A DNA stretch of 64,000 bases from Hyperoodon ampullatus. Taxonomy: Eukaryota; Chordata; Mammalia; Artiodactyla; Ziphiidae. Location: positions 98,044,942-98,108,941 of the forward strand of contig OX457056.1 of assembly GCA_949752795.1 (NCBI GenBank), read 5' to 3'. Below, piece by piece: positions 47,825 through 59,648 of the stretch (positions are counted from its first letter, which is position 1; each line of letters opens with the position of its first letter). The notes under the pieces are model-generated. The model was not told the DNA's origin and did no database searches. It saw only the letters and a list, made by a program, of their open reading frames with translations. A program made the position numbers and the translations under genes.

Positions 47825-48960
47825 AATATGAGAGCTTCTGGTTTAAGATTGTGACATAAAAGGATCCTGAACTCATCTCCTCCCATGAACACACCCAAAT
47901 CTACAGCTACATATGGAAAAACTTCCTCTGAAAAAAACTTAAAGTGGCTGAGTGACTCCTACACATCAGGAGAATAAGAGAAGTTCCACATCAAAACAGG
48001 TAGGAGAGGCTGAGACAAAAAATCTTGCCATAAACCCCATCCCCAGTGTGGTGATCCACAGTCAGGAGGAAACTCAAGACCCAGAGCTTCTCTCTGAGGA
48101 GCACATTGGGCACCTCCATTGTTTAAGACCTGAATCTGAGACATGAGCCCCCAAAACATCTAGCTTTGACAAACCAATGAGGCTTGTGTCCACAAGACTA
48201 TAGTGATCTGAAAAACAGCTCTTAAGCAGCTTGAGTGCTTAGATTCATCCACCCAGGGGCCTGGTGGAGAAGAGGAGAGTTTACATGCATCTGGTGCCTT
48301 GGTTTTTACTTCTGATACACTGGTCCTGCAGTTGCTGCCCAGGCAATGCTTCCTGGTCCTTTGGCTCTGTGCCCATGGGGACTAGCATTCCTGGGTACCA
48401 TAGGAATGTAACAATTAGAGAAATAGTTATTGGCAGGTTACCACCCCAAGGGCACTGCATGAACAGTAGACTGAAATACACCTACACTGTTTCTATGAAA
48501 GAGGTCTATTTTCTTGTCCCTTCTTGGCCTAAGGGGCAGGCTTCATGTTTGTCCTACAACTAGTGCTCTACAAATGTGTTCTCAGGGAATGTAGGCTGGT
48601 GCACTCTACCTTTGTGTTCTCCATCTGTCTCACTGTAACTTGTGAATATCTCACAAACAGGAGTTTATATATTTGTCTGGAGCCCCAATTTTTGCTACCG
48701 CACCCAGGGGACCCACCTAGATAGCCTGGCACTGGTGGCCAGTTAGGCTTATGCTTGCAGTCCCATAGGACTGTATGTATTTACATACATTAAAAGCTGC
48801 TGCCTGAGGGTCTGGCTTCCAATCAGCCTGAATCTAGATGTTGACTGAGATCCTCTGCTTTGGGACACTGACAGGTCTTGGAACACCTAAAACTACAGGG
48901 AGCTATTAAAAATAAAATAGGCTGTTTGGACAGTCACAAAGATTTGAGAGACAACTAACA
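47825..48960 (+). promoter_or_regulatory. L1 5'UTR (former internal promoter)
   Basis: The only clear L1 5'UTR in the window. In intact L1s this region carries the internal Pol II promoter. Here it is CpG-depleted (the expected 'aagatggcggc' reads 'aagattgtgac'), so promoter activity is unlikely. The 99-codon ORF at 48264-48563 lies within it and is not a known product. Confidence 0.6.
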
Positions 48961-50449
48961 GCTAGGGCAGGAGTGAACAATATGATACATTACCTACACA
49001 GGGCTACTCCTTCAAGACTGGGAAAGGGCTGTTTTATCTACTGCATAGAAACCAACACAGAGAGTCAAGCAAAATGAAGAAACATAAATATGTTTCAAAT
49101 GAAAGGACAAGATAAAACATCAAAAAATCATAATAAAACAGGGATAAGTAATTTACCTGATAAGGAGTTCAAGGCAATGGTCATAAAGATGCTTACAGAA
49201 CTAAGGAGAAGAATGGATGAACAAAGTGGGAAATTCAAACTGAAATAGAAAATATAAGAAAGGACCAAAGAGAAATCAATAAGGTGAAAACTACAATAAC
49301 TAAAACAAAAACCTCAAAATACTCTAGAAGTGTTTAATAGCAGACTAGATGAAGCAGAAATCTCAGTGAACTCAAAGTTGGGGCAGTGAAACTAACACAA
49401 TCAGAGAAGTAAAAAGAAAGAATTTTGAAAAAAGAGAATGTAGCTTAATGGACTTAAGGGATAACATCAAGTGGGCTAATCTTCACATTATAGGAGACCC
49501 AGAAGAGAGAAAGATATGGGTAGAAAACTTATTTGAAGAAATAATGAATGAAAAGTTTCCTAACCTGGGGAAGGGAACAGACATTCAGGCCTAGGAAGCC
49601 CAGAGACTTCCAAACAAAATGAACCCAAAGAGATCCATATAAGACACATTATAATTAAAATGTTAGCAGTTAAAGACAAGGAGAGAATCTTAAAATCAGC
49701 AAGAGAAAAATGACTTGTTATTTACAAGAGAACTCCCATAATACTATTAGTAGACTTTTCTACAGAATCTTTGCAGACCAGAAGAAGTGGTATAATATAT
49801 TCAAAGAGCTGAAAGAAAAAAAAAGTTTCCAACTAAGGATATTCTACCTGGCAAAGTTATTGTTCTGAATTGAAGGAGAGATAAACATTTTCCCAGACAA
49901 GCAAAAGGTAAAGATGTTCATCACCACTAAACTTGTCACACAAAAATTTTAAAAGGACTTTTTAGGCTAAAAGGAAAGGGCATTTATTGGGAACAAAAAG
50001 AAATGCAAGTATTGACATAATTCTCACTGGTAAAGTTTAATATATAGTAAAGGTAGTGGATAAATTACTTATAAAGCCACTATGAAGGTTAAAGACAAAG
50101 TAGCAAAAATAACTACAACAATAATCATTAGTTAAGGGATACACAAGATAAAAAGATGTGAAATGTGATATCAAAAACATAAAATGTGGGATGAGAGTAA
50201 AAATGTAGAGCTTTAGAATGCATTCAAACTTTAGTGGTTATCAATTTAGAATAGGCTATTATATAAATAGGTTGTTGTATGTAAGCCTCATGGTAACTAC
50301 AAAAGGAAAAACCTATAGTAGATAGAGATAAAGAGAAAGAGAAAGGAATCCAAGCTTACTACTAAAGAAGTTCATGAAAAACTAAGAAAAGAACACCTAA
50401 AGTGGTAAGGAACAGAAAGGAACTACAAAAGAGCAGGAAGAAAAAAATG

Positions 50450-53400
50450 GCCATAATTACATATTTATCAATAATTACTTAAAATGTAAATAGACTAAAT
50501 TCTCTGATCAAAAGATGAGAATGTCTGAATGGATAAAAAACTAAGACCTATCTATATGCTGCCTATAAGAGATTCACTTCAGATATAAAGACACACACAG
50601 ACTGAAAGTGAAGGGATGGAAAAAGATATTCCATAGAAAGGGGGAAACAAACAAACAAAACAGCTAGGCAGCTATACTTATATCAGGCAAAATAGAGTTT
50701 AAAACAAAGCCTGTAATACGAGACAATGAATGTCTCTTTATAATCATAAAGAGGTCCATCCAGTAAGAGCTATAACATTTATAAATATTTATCCACCCAA
50801 TATATAAGCACTTAAATATATGAAGCAAATATTGACAGACCTAAAGGGAGAAATAGATAGCAATATAACAATAGTAAAGGACTTTACTACCCCACTTACA
50901 TCAATGGATAGATCATCCAGACAGAAAATTAGTAAGGAAACATAGGCTTTAAATGACACATTAGACCATATGCATTTAACAGATATATACAAACTATTCC
51001 ATCCAAAAACAACAGATATACATTCTTTTCAAGCGCACATGGAACATTCAGCAGGATGTGTTAGGCCACAAAATAAGTCTTAATAAATTTTAGATTGAAA
51101 TCATATCGAACATCTTTTCCAACCACAATGGTATGAAACTAGAAATCAATTACAAGAAGAAAAATGAAAAAATTCACAAATATGTGGAAATTAAACAAAA
51201 TGCTACTGAACAACCAATGGGTCAAAGAAGAATTACAAGGGAAATCAAAAACTACCTTGAGACAAATGAAAATGGAAATACAATATATCAAAACTTAAAA
51301 CTGCTTTTGCTGCATCCCTTAAGAGAGAAGTTCAACACAATTAATGTCTACATCAAGAAATAAGAAAAAATCTAAAATAAACTGAACTTTACACTTCAAA
51401 TAACTAGAAGGAGAACAAATGAAGCCCAGTATTAGTAGAAGGAAGGATACAACAAAGATAAGAGTGGAAATAAATGAAATAGAGATGGAAATAATCAATG
51501 AAACTAAGGGCTGTCTCTTTGAAACAAAATTGACAAACCATTAGTTAGATGCACCAAGGAAAAGAGAGTACTCAAAGTCAGAAGTGAAAGAGATGTTACA
51601 ATAAATGCCATAGAAATACAACGGATTATAAAAGACTACTATAAAAAATTACATGCCAACAAAGATGACAACGTAAAAGGTATGGATAAATTCTAAGAAA
51701 CATACGACCTACAAGAAATAGAAAATCTGAGCAGACCAATTACTTGTAAGGATATTGATCAGTAATCAAAAACTTCAAGAAACTAAAGTCCAAGACCAGG
51801 TAGCTCCAGGGTGAATTCTACCAAACATTCAAAAGAATTAATACCAATCCTTCTCACACTTTGTCACAACAGAAAAGGAAGGAACCCCTCTAAACACATC
51901 TTACAAGTCCAGCATTATCCTAATACCAAAACCAGATAAGAATGCCAAAAAAATAATAAAATTATCGGCCAATCTCCCTGTTGAACATAGATGCCAATAT
52001 CTTCAATAATGTATTAGCAAACAAATTCAATAATACATTAAAAGGATCCCACAACATGGTCCAGTGGGATTTATTCCATGGATGCAAGAATGGATCAACA
52101 TCTGCAAAAAAATCAATATGATACACCTCAAGATAAAAAATCTCAATAAGGAGGGTATGGGAGGAATGTATCTTAACTTAATAAAGGCTGTATATGACAA
52201 GACCACAGCTAACATACTCAATGATGAAAAGCTGAAAGCTTTCCTTCTATGATCTGGAACAAGACACTCTCGCCACTTTTATTCAACATAGTATTGAAAG
52301 TCCTAGCTGGAGCAATTAAACGAGAAAAAAGAAGTAAAAGGCAACCATATTGGCAAGGAAGAAGTAAAATTGTCAGTATTTGCAGATGACATGGTATAAT
52401 ATATAGGAAACCCTAACAACTCCACTAAAAAACTGTTAGAACTAATCAATAAAGTCAGCAAAGTTGAATGATATGGAATCAATACACAAAAATCTGTTGC
52501 ATTTCTATACCTTAATAATGAACTATCAGAAAGAGAAATTAAGAAAATAACCCCATGTACAATTGATTCAAGAACAATAAAATACTTAGGAATAAATTTA
52601 ACTAAACAGGGAGGTGAAAGGTCTGTGTATAGAAAATTACAAGACATTAATGAAAAATTAAAGAATACACAAATAAATGGAAAGATATTGCATGCTCATG
52701 GATTGGAAGAATCAATATTGCTAAAATGTCCATACTACCCAAAGCAATATACAAGTTCAATGCAATCCCTATCAAAATTCCAATGGCGTTTTTCACAGAA
52801 ATAGAACAACAATCCTAAAATTTGTACAAAAACATAAAAGACCTTGACTAACCAAAGCCATCTTGAGGAAACTAAACAAAACAAAACATAGCTGGAGACA
52901 CCATACTCCCTGATTTCAAATGATATTACAAAGCTATATTAATTTTAAAAGTGTGGTATTGGCATAAAAAGAGATAAATAGATTAATGAAAAGAATAGAG
53001 AGCCCAAAAATAAACCCACACATATACGGTCAACTAATTTAAGAAAAAGGAGCCAAGAATATGCAGTGGGGAAAAGACAGTACCTTCTATAAATGGTGTT
53101 TGGAAAACTTGACAGCCACATGCAAAGTAATGAAATTGGACCATTATCTTACACAAAAATTAACACATAATGGATTAAAGGCTTGAATGTAAGACATGAA
53201 ACCATAAAACTCCTAGAACATAGATGAAACACTTTTTGACATAAATCATATCAATATTTTCTTGGATCTGTCCCTCAAGCAAAAGAAATAAAAGCAAAAA
53301 TAAACAAATGGAACCTAATTAAACTTAAGAGCTTTTGCACAGCAAAGGAAACCATCAACAAAATGAAAGAAACAACTTGTGGAATAGGAGAAAAATTTGC

Positions 53401-53640
53401 AAATAATGCAGTCAACAAGAGGTTAATAACCAAAAAATACAAACAGCTCATATAACTCAATATCAAAAAACAACAACAACCTAATCAAAAAATGGGCAGA
53501 ATGCTTGAATAAACATTTTTCCAAAGAAAACATACAGATGGCTAATGGGCACATAAGATGCTTAGCATCACTGATTATTAAAGAAATGAAAATTCAAACC
53601 ACAATGAGGTATCAGCTCACATCTGTCAGAATGGCCATCA
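50450..53640 (+). pseudogene. L1 ORF2 pseudogene (endonuclease and reverse transcriptase)
   Basis: ORF2 order is preserved but the frame is broken many times. In the endonuclease, the SDH motif reads S-N-H (51118-51126, tcc aac cac), so the catalytic Asp is Asn. It is followed by MKLEINYKKK, open to 51363. In the reverse transcriptase the FADD box is present (52379-52390), but a TAA at 52397 follows two codons later. Further text such as QKSVAFLYLNNELSEREIKK and IKYLGINL persists. It could not make an active protein. Confidence 0.85.
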
Positions 53641-53655
53641 AAAAGTCTACAAACA

Positions 53656-53866
53656 GGGCTTCCCTGGTGGCGCAGTGGTTGAGAGTCCACCTGCCGATGC
53701 AGGAGACACAGGTTTGTGACCCAGTCTGGGAGGATCCCACATGCTGTGGAGCAGCTGGGCCCGTGTGCCATGGCCGCTGGGCCAATGCATCCGGAGCCTG
53801 TGCTCCACAGTGGGAGAGGCCACAACAGTGAGAGGCCCACGTACAGCAAAAAAAAAAAAAAAAAAA
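53656..53866 (+). mobile_element. CHR-type SINE
   Basis: 'gggcttccctggtggcgcag' head with good A-box region, decayed B box 'ggtttgtgacccag', 'gagcagctgggcccgtgtg', 3' 'gtgagaggcccacgtac', long poly-A. Target-site duplication aaaaagtctacaaaca (53640-53655) and aaaaagtctgcaaaca (53867-53882), one mismatch, inside the L1 ORF2 3' end. Confidence 0.96.
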
Positions 53867-54185
53867 AAAAAGTCTGCAAACAACAAATGTTGGAGAGGTT
53901 GTAGAAAAAAGGGAAACCTAGTACACTGTTTATAGGAATGTAAACTGGTGCAGCCACTATGGAAAACAGTAAAAAAAAATAAACAAAAAGAACCCCAACA
54001 AAAACTAATAATAGAACCACCATATGATCCAGAAATTCTACTCCTACATATCTAGAAAAACAAAAACTCTAATTCACAAAGAAACATGCACCCCAATATT
54101 AATAACAGCACTATTTATAATAACCAAGACATGGAAGCAATCCAAGTGCTCATCAACAGACAATTGGATTAAGAAGATGTGGTAT

Positions 54186-54186
<1 letters not shown>

Positions 54187-54216
<30 letters not shown>
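54187..54216. repeat. (CA)n microsatellite in L1 ORF2
   Basis: Lies between 'gaagatgtggtatat' and 'caatgggatattactcagcc', the same L1 site as 8599, 38211 and 43457. Confidence 0.96.
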
Positions 54217-54655
54217 ATGGGATATTACTCAGCCACAAAAAAGAATGAAATACTGCCATTTGCAACAACATAGATGGACCTAGAGAATATTTTGCTTTGT
54301 GAAATAAATCAAAGACAAGTACCATATATCACTTATATGTGGAATCTAAAAACTAATACAAATGAATGTATATACAAAAGAGAAACAGACTCACAGAGAT
54401 AGAAAACAAACTTGTGGTTACCAAAGGAGAAAGGGAAGGGGGAGGGAAAATCAGGGGTAAGAGATTAACAGATACATAGTACTATATATAAAATAGATAA
54501 GCAATAAAGCTGTACTATATAACACAGGGAACTATGTCCATTATCTTGAAATAACCTATAATTGAATATAATCTGCAAAAATACTGAGTCACTATGCTGT
54601 ACATCTGAAACTAACACAATATTGTAAAGCAACTATACTTCAATTGAAAAAAGAA

Positions 54656-55606
54656 GTTTAATTAATAGAAACTCCTCTATTTGTATTCCTGTCACTATTG
54701 GGGGGACATCTGAAGATTTTCTTATGCAGCCTAACTAGTAAATACTCCCTAAATATAATACCTAAAGGGATGTAGATGTCAATGATAATAGGTACTTTTA
54801 TTTGTTTGCAACCAAGAGAATGGTCAGGCTTGGCTTAAATTTAAAAAAATATATTGATATGTACCAATTAATAGAATTGTAATAAAGGAAATGTTTTAAT
54901 ACACAATGGATTTTTTAAAGAAAATTGAGCATAATGAGCTAGAAGTAAAAATAAATAAGTAGAGTTTTCCTTAAAATATATTTCTTTATCTCTTATTGTC
55001 TTAGCACAACATCTAGATAAGTCATATTTTTCCAATTATTTAAATTAATACAATAAATGTTGAATGAGTCTTGTTATCTAAATCTACATTTCTAATAAGC
55101 AGTATTTCCATCATATAATGTAAACTAACGACTCTATTCATTTAACACAAAGTAAATTTGGTTTCTGTCCATGACATTTAATATAAATCTTTGCTTCCAG
55201 AACTTGATGATTTTGTCCGTAAAATACAAAGCACTGCTGGATATTATCACCACACTTTCCACAACAGAGCAGAACCTTTCTCTTCTTCCTTCAACTAAGC
55301 AATAATTATCTCAGAGAAACTATAACACTATTTTACCTCTGCCTCTTTTTCCTATTTATTCCACATTTGATCCAAAATATTGCTATTGATACTATTTCTT
55401 TTTCCTAAGATCATGTTACTAAATTCATTAAAATCTAAAAACTAACATTAGAGTACGTAAGATTCAAACTGTAGTATTACTTTAAAAGCATGGAGGAAGC
55501 ATTTATGAAGCTATGGCAGGAAGGAAGGGTTTTTATCTTTTGTGTGGAACTGGCTTCATTTAACTTTTACTCCCAGAACTTTTAGTTATTTTCTCTATAA
55601 AATAAC
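54656..55606. other. Unassigned AT-rich DNA
   Basis: No gene or recognisable repeat. Confidence 0.6.
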
Positions 55607-55860
55607 TTGGAAAAACAAATATCGTATATTAACACATGGATGTGGAACATAGAAAAATGGTACAGATGAACCAGTTTGCAGGGCAGAAGTTGAGAGACAG
55701 ATGTAGAGAACAAACTTATGGACACCAAGGGGGAAAACAGTGGTGGGGTGGGGATGGTGGTGTGAATTGGGCAATTGGGATTGATATGTATACACTAATA
55801 TGTATAAAATTGATGACTAATAAGAACCTGCAGTATAAAAAACAAACAAACAACAAAAAA
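55607..55860 (+). mobile_element. L1 3'UTR fragment
   Basis: 'acaaatatcgtatattaaca', 'ggtacagatgaaccagtttg', 'ggtggtgtgaattgggcaat', 'actaataagaacctgcagta', then an A-rich end. Same 3'UTR type as the L1 at 11105-11975, ending earlier at 'cctgcagtataaaaaac'. Confidence 0.88.
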
Positions 55861-56597
55861 AACAACTAAACTTTCTTTGGGTTATTTGTATGAAAATATG
55901 TTAATATAAATGTTTCAGACATTACATGAAATTTCTAAAAATCTTATATGTTCTGGTATAATGTTATAAGTCATAATTCTAGTTATTACTTTAAAATGTA
56001 TATCTCAGAAATAACTAAATTTCCTTGTCAATTGCATTATTATGAACTTTCATCAAATCTTTAACCGTGGTCGTTTTTAAGTCTTTTGTCATTTACAGAC
56101 AGTTCTGGGTGTACTCTGATGCTTTTGCAAAAATATTCCTATAAAAGGGTTTCATCTTCAAGGAATTCATGGAAAAGACTCTGACAAGTACAGGTTTCTG
56201 GTAACTGACTATACTGCTGAATTGAATGAATAAGCATTTTCAGAACTGTAATGGAAAACTGATGAATTCATAAAAGTGCTAACAAAAGATCAAGATGAAA
56301 AAATAAAATTAATTACACGGGACTGAGAGAACTGATGATGATTATAATTTTTGTGACTCTCTGTTTGAATAAAAAAAAAATTCCACAAGGACTCAGAGGC
56401 AAATAATATACAAATCAATTTTCTCTGCAAAGTAAAGAAGCTGTGACAGTGGAGGATTACTGCACTGAATGTCAATATTATGACATAGTATGAGTGTGTT
56501 TCGTGTTTGGTAATTGCAATCATTGTTGCTTCTGTTGTGGGCATCCAGTTACAATGCTTGGTGTCAGTTTATTTATCTCTTGTAAAAATAAAATACA
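55861..56597. other. Unassigned DNA; 56090-56597 reads like transcript-derived sequence
   Basis: No gene is supported. 56090-56597 is less simple than its surroundings, and its last bases 'cttgtaaaaataaaatacag' contain an AATAAA before a (GT)n run. I have the impression of a 3'UTR or retrocopy but cannot name it. Frames are closed apart from stretches of about 20 codons near 56169. Confidence 0.35.
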
Positions 56598-56624
56598 GTG
56601 TGTGTGTGTGTGTGTGTGTGTGTG
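56598..56624. repeat. (GT)n microsatellite
   Basis: Uninterrupted GT run after 'aaataaaataca'. Confidence 0.97.
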
Positions 56625-57589
56625 GAAAAAAAAAGTACATGAGTATCATCAGTTTACAGATTAGCAGTCATTGCCTTTATACTACGTGGCATTTTCCCAC
56701 TACTTCTGGTAAAGTCTTTTTATGTCTGTATATGATATCACCGTTTTTAGTTATACTAGTCTTAAAGGCTGGCCATTATGTTCTTTGGACATGAATTACT
56801 CCCCCAAAGGGGGAAGAATATAAACAACACAAATGCTTAAGTTTGTTTTTTGTGAAAGTAGCTACATTTAAAGACCATTTTTATATTGTTCTTTCTAAAA
56901 TATCAATTACTAGATAGTAAAAAGTTAAATTCAGCTGAATGTAATAGAGAAAAGAGAAAAATATATGAATATGATTTAATAATTTCCTAACTTCTGTTTT
57001 CTTCATATGTAGCAGAGAAACTTACTTAAATTCCTAAGATTCTAGTTGAATAATAATTCTTATTATTTAAAAGAGAAACAGCATCATTGTAATTGTACTC
57101 CCGAGGTAAATGTCTGCTTTTCTTTTGCTTTTATTTTATTATGACTTCAAAGGGAATGGTTGTTGCATAATGAGTTTCTGTCCATGATCAGTAAATAATA
57201 AGAAGAAAATAGTGAGGAGAGGGCAGAATTGCAGCCTCTGCTTCCTATTCTAATCCATTAGTGATAACACATATATCATGAATGTCCTTAATTCTTGATT
57301 AAAAATCTTGATTAAGAAAAAAAAACCCAAAAAAACCAAAAAAACAAAATTGGGCCTGAGTCTATTTCCTGAGGATGATATAGTCCATTATACATATTTT
57401 GGAAAATGTTCTCATAAGATTTTCCTTTCACTGGCTTCAGGCATAAGCTATGCAGTAAGGCATATGTCTGTACTAAATCACAGGACTTTTTTTTTTTTTT
57501 TTTGGTCTCAGGTAAATATAAGATGGGTTATAGCTAGGAAACCCAGAAGAAGTACAAAGAAAGGATTCTCGCCTTTATGTATTAGGAGA
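56625..57589. other. Unassigned AT-rich DNA with poly-A and poly-T runs
   Basis: An A-rich tract lies at 57315-57347 and a T run at 57487-57505. No gene or recognisable repeat. Confidence 0.55.
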
Positions 57590-57604
57590 TTATATATATA
57601 TATT

Positions 57605-57642
<38 letters not shown>

Positions 57643-57672
57643 TATATACATAATATATATACATATATATAT
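57590..57672. repeat. Compound (TA)n(CA)n microsatellite
   Basis: A TA run, a CA run and further AT-rich units. Confidence 0.96.
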
Positions 57673-58409
57673 AGAATGTGTGTATGCATATGTATACACA
57701 TAAACCCACATACACACTAAATTTAGTTTTTTCTCATGTGCTTTCTCTCTTATCTATTTTTGAATATTTCCAGGAATATAGGAATGACATAAGCAATTGT
57801 TTGTTGTGTTTTGTTGAAAGCTTGTCATACTCTTTTCAATCATATAGACTTTCCTTCAACTTCGACATACCCAAAAAATAAATTCATCTTAGAGTCACAA
57901 TCTCGGTGAAAACTGGCCTAACAGTTTAAAAGTTTCTCTGGTTTTTGAATGATTACTGAAAAGCTAATATTGTTCTAGTATATTGCCTTCTATTTTATTG
58001 ATTATCTTTTTCATTTTTAGAGCACTCAATACATCAGAAATTGGTTTGACTTTTCCATAACTGCTAAGTAATTTATATTTGACTTTCTTGGGACTCATAT
58101 TCTCCTAAAATTTAATGAATCATGTTACTCATTAGTAGATGAAACCAGAAGTATTTGTATTAATCTTTCATCTTATTGTGGACACTTTCACCTTGACTAT
58201 GGCTTTACAAAAACAGTCATAATAGTTACTAGTCATTATTTGACCTTATAATCAAATATGCAGTATCTCTCAGAAATCTTTCAGTACTCTAGTGAAATAG
58301 GTCAAAGCAATTGCCGTCAATTAATTTATCTTTCAAACGATAAAATTGGTTGAAGAGTTTGGCTCCTGGTTAAAAACCTGTATGTAATTTTTCTGACCTG
58401 ATATAACAG
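57673..58409. other. Unassigned AT-rich DNA
   Basis: No gene or recognisable repeat. Confidence 0.6.
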
Positions 58410-59060
58410 CCAATTACAAAGGCTTTATGCGACAGGCCTCACAGGGGAAATCTGCCCTCCCCACACCAGGCTCAGGCACAGCCAATGCACTGCAGGCTCT
58501 GAGGACAGTTGCAGTTAAGGTCTCAGGCTCCAGTGGCTGGTCATACTCTTTGCAGTATTTACATTTTTAGCCTGGGTACTTTCATTCCTAGGTCTCTATC
58601 TGAGGCCCTTAGCCAAGTTCCTCTTCAGCTGCCTCTGCCAAGGATTCCTCAAGGAAGGCATGAGGGTACATTTCCCCATTCTGACTCAGTACCCAGAACT
58701 TTTCCACACCTAACCGTACTCCTTTGCACCCCTACCCCCACCACCCCAGAGTTCAGTACCCCAGAGTCCATAAAACTCCAGAGCCTTTTGTCAGGGGAGC
58801 CCTCAACAGTGAAATGTCCCACATCTGTGCTGATGCACCTGGCCCTCCGCCGGCAAGTCTTTCCTTGGGGGAAAATGCATCAGGGAGAGTCAGCCATTCT
58901 TTCGGTTTTAGACGCTTGCTTATATCACCTCAGTAAGTGATCAAACACCTAACTTTTGTTTTCGGTTTGTTGCTTTAATTGCTACTCCCACACCTGGCAA
59001 CTCAGCTCTCTCTCTCTCTCTCTCTCAGCTCAGCTGAGCCCTGACACTGGCGTATAAGGA
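58410..59060. other. GC-richer block with a 143-codon ORF, origin unknown
   Basis: This stretch stands out from the AT-rich background. It holds a plus-strand ORF (58509-58940), Pro/Ser/Leu-rich with no signal peptide, transmembrane segment or motif I recognise, and an overlapping 70-codon ORF in another frame. A 'cataaaa' box (58769-58775) followed by 'ctccagagccttttgtcagggg' is reminiscent of the promoter/R part of a retroviral LTR, and a (CT)n run lies at 59005-59026. It may be an old LTR or a retrocopy. Coding is not supported. Confidence 0.35.
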
Positions 59061-59282
59061 TGAGCTCTAAATTCCTGGGATAGGCCTAAAACAAGAGTAA
59101 TTCGAACAACTCAGATATTTCTTAGAGAAAGTGAATTTAACTTCTCAGCCTTGTTAATTTGGCATTAAGAGTAGACTATCTATAGAACTTCTACTAACAA
59201 AGGGGGTAATAGAATTTTCACCTCTAATGCAGGATACCGCTTCATCAAAGCACAACAGAGTCTTAGTCCCCTCAGAATACCA
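59061..59282. other. Unassigned DNA between the GC-richer block and an LTR
   Basis: No gene or recognisable repeat. Confidence 0.55.
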
Positions 59283-59648
59283 TGAATATAACAAAATTAC
59301 CATAGATTGAGTGGCTTAAAAACAACAGAAACTTATTTCTCACGGTTTCGGAGGATGGGAACTCCAAAATCAGGGTGCCAGCACGATAGGGTTCTGGTGA
59401 GAGCCGTCTTCAGGTTTCCGGGTTTCAGACTGCTGACCGCTAGTATCCTCACAAGGCAAGAGAGACAGGAAGCAAAGGCTCACCGGACTCTTATAAGGGT
59501 ACTGCCTCATGAATGGATGGCTCCACCCTCATGACATAATCTAATCCCAGTTACCTGCCAAATACCCCACCTCCTAACATCATTACACTTGGGGTCATAG
59601 TTTTGACTTGTGAATTTTAGGGGAACACAAACATTTAGTTCATAACAG
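59283..59648 (-). mobile_element. Solo LTR, ERVL-MaLR (MLT1-like), antisense
   Basis: Antisense order: 'taacaaaattaccatagattgagtggcttaaa', 'cagaaacttatttctcacggtttcggagg', 'actccaaaatcagggtgcc', 'acttataagggtactgcctc'-like text near 59490, 'ccctcatgacataatctaat', 'cctaacatcattacacttgg', 'tgaattttaggggaacacaa', 'cataacag'. This follows the reverse complement of a common MaLR LTR. No internal region is attached. Confidence 0.75.

Larger units (their letters stand above)
47825..54655 (+). mobile_element. Near-full-length, inactive L1 (L1MA-like)
   Basis: The 5' end 'gagcttctggtttaagattg' and 'ctcatctcctcccatgaaca', 'aatctacagctacatatgga' is an L1 5'UTR, continuing to about 48960. An ORF1-type region (49000-49980) has 'caaggagagaatcttaaaat' and 'ctttgcagaccagaagaagt'. 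ORF2 endonuclease spans about 50450-51300, reverse transcriptase about 51800-52620 and the C-terminal region to about 53640. The 3' end is 'attgtaaagcaactatactt' and 'caattgaaaaaagaag'. About 6.6 kb without the SINE at 53656. Stops and frameshifts are spread throughout. Confidence 0.88.
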
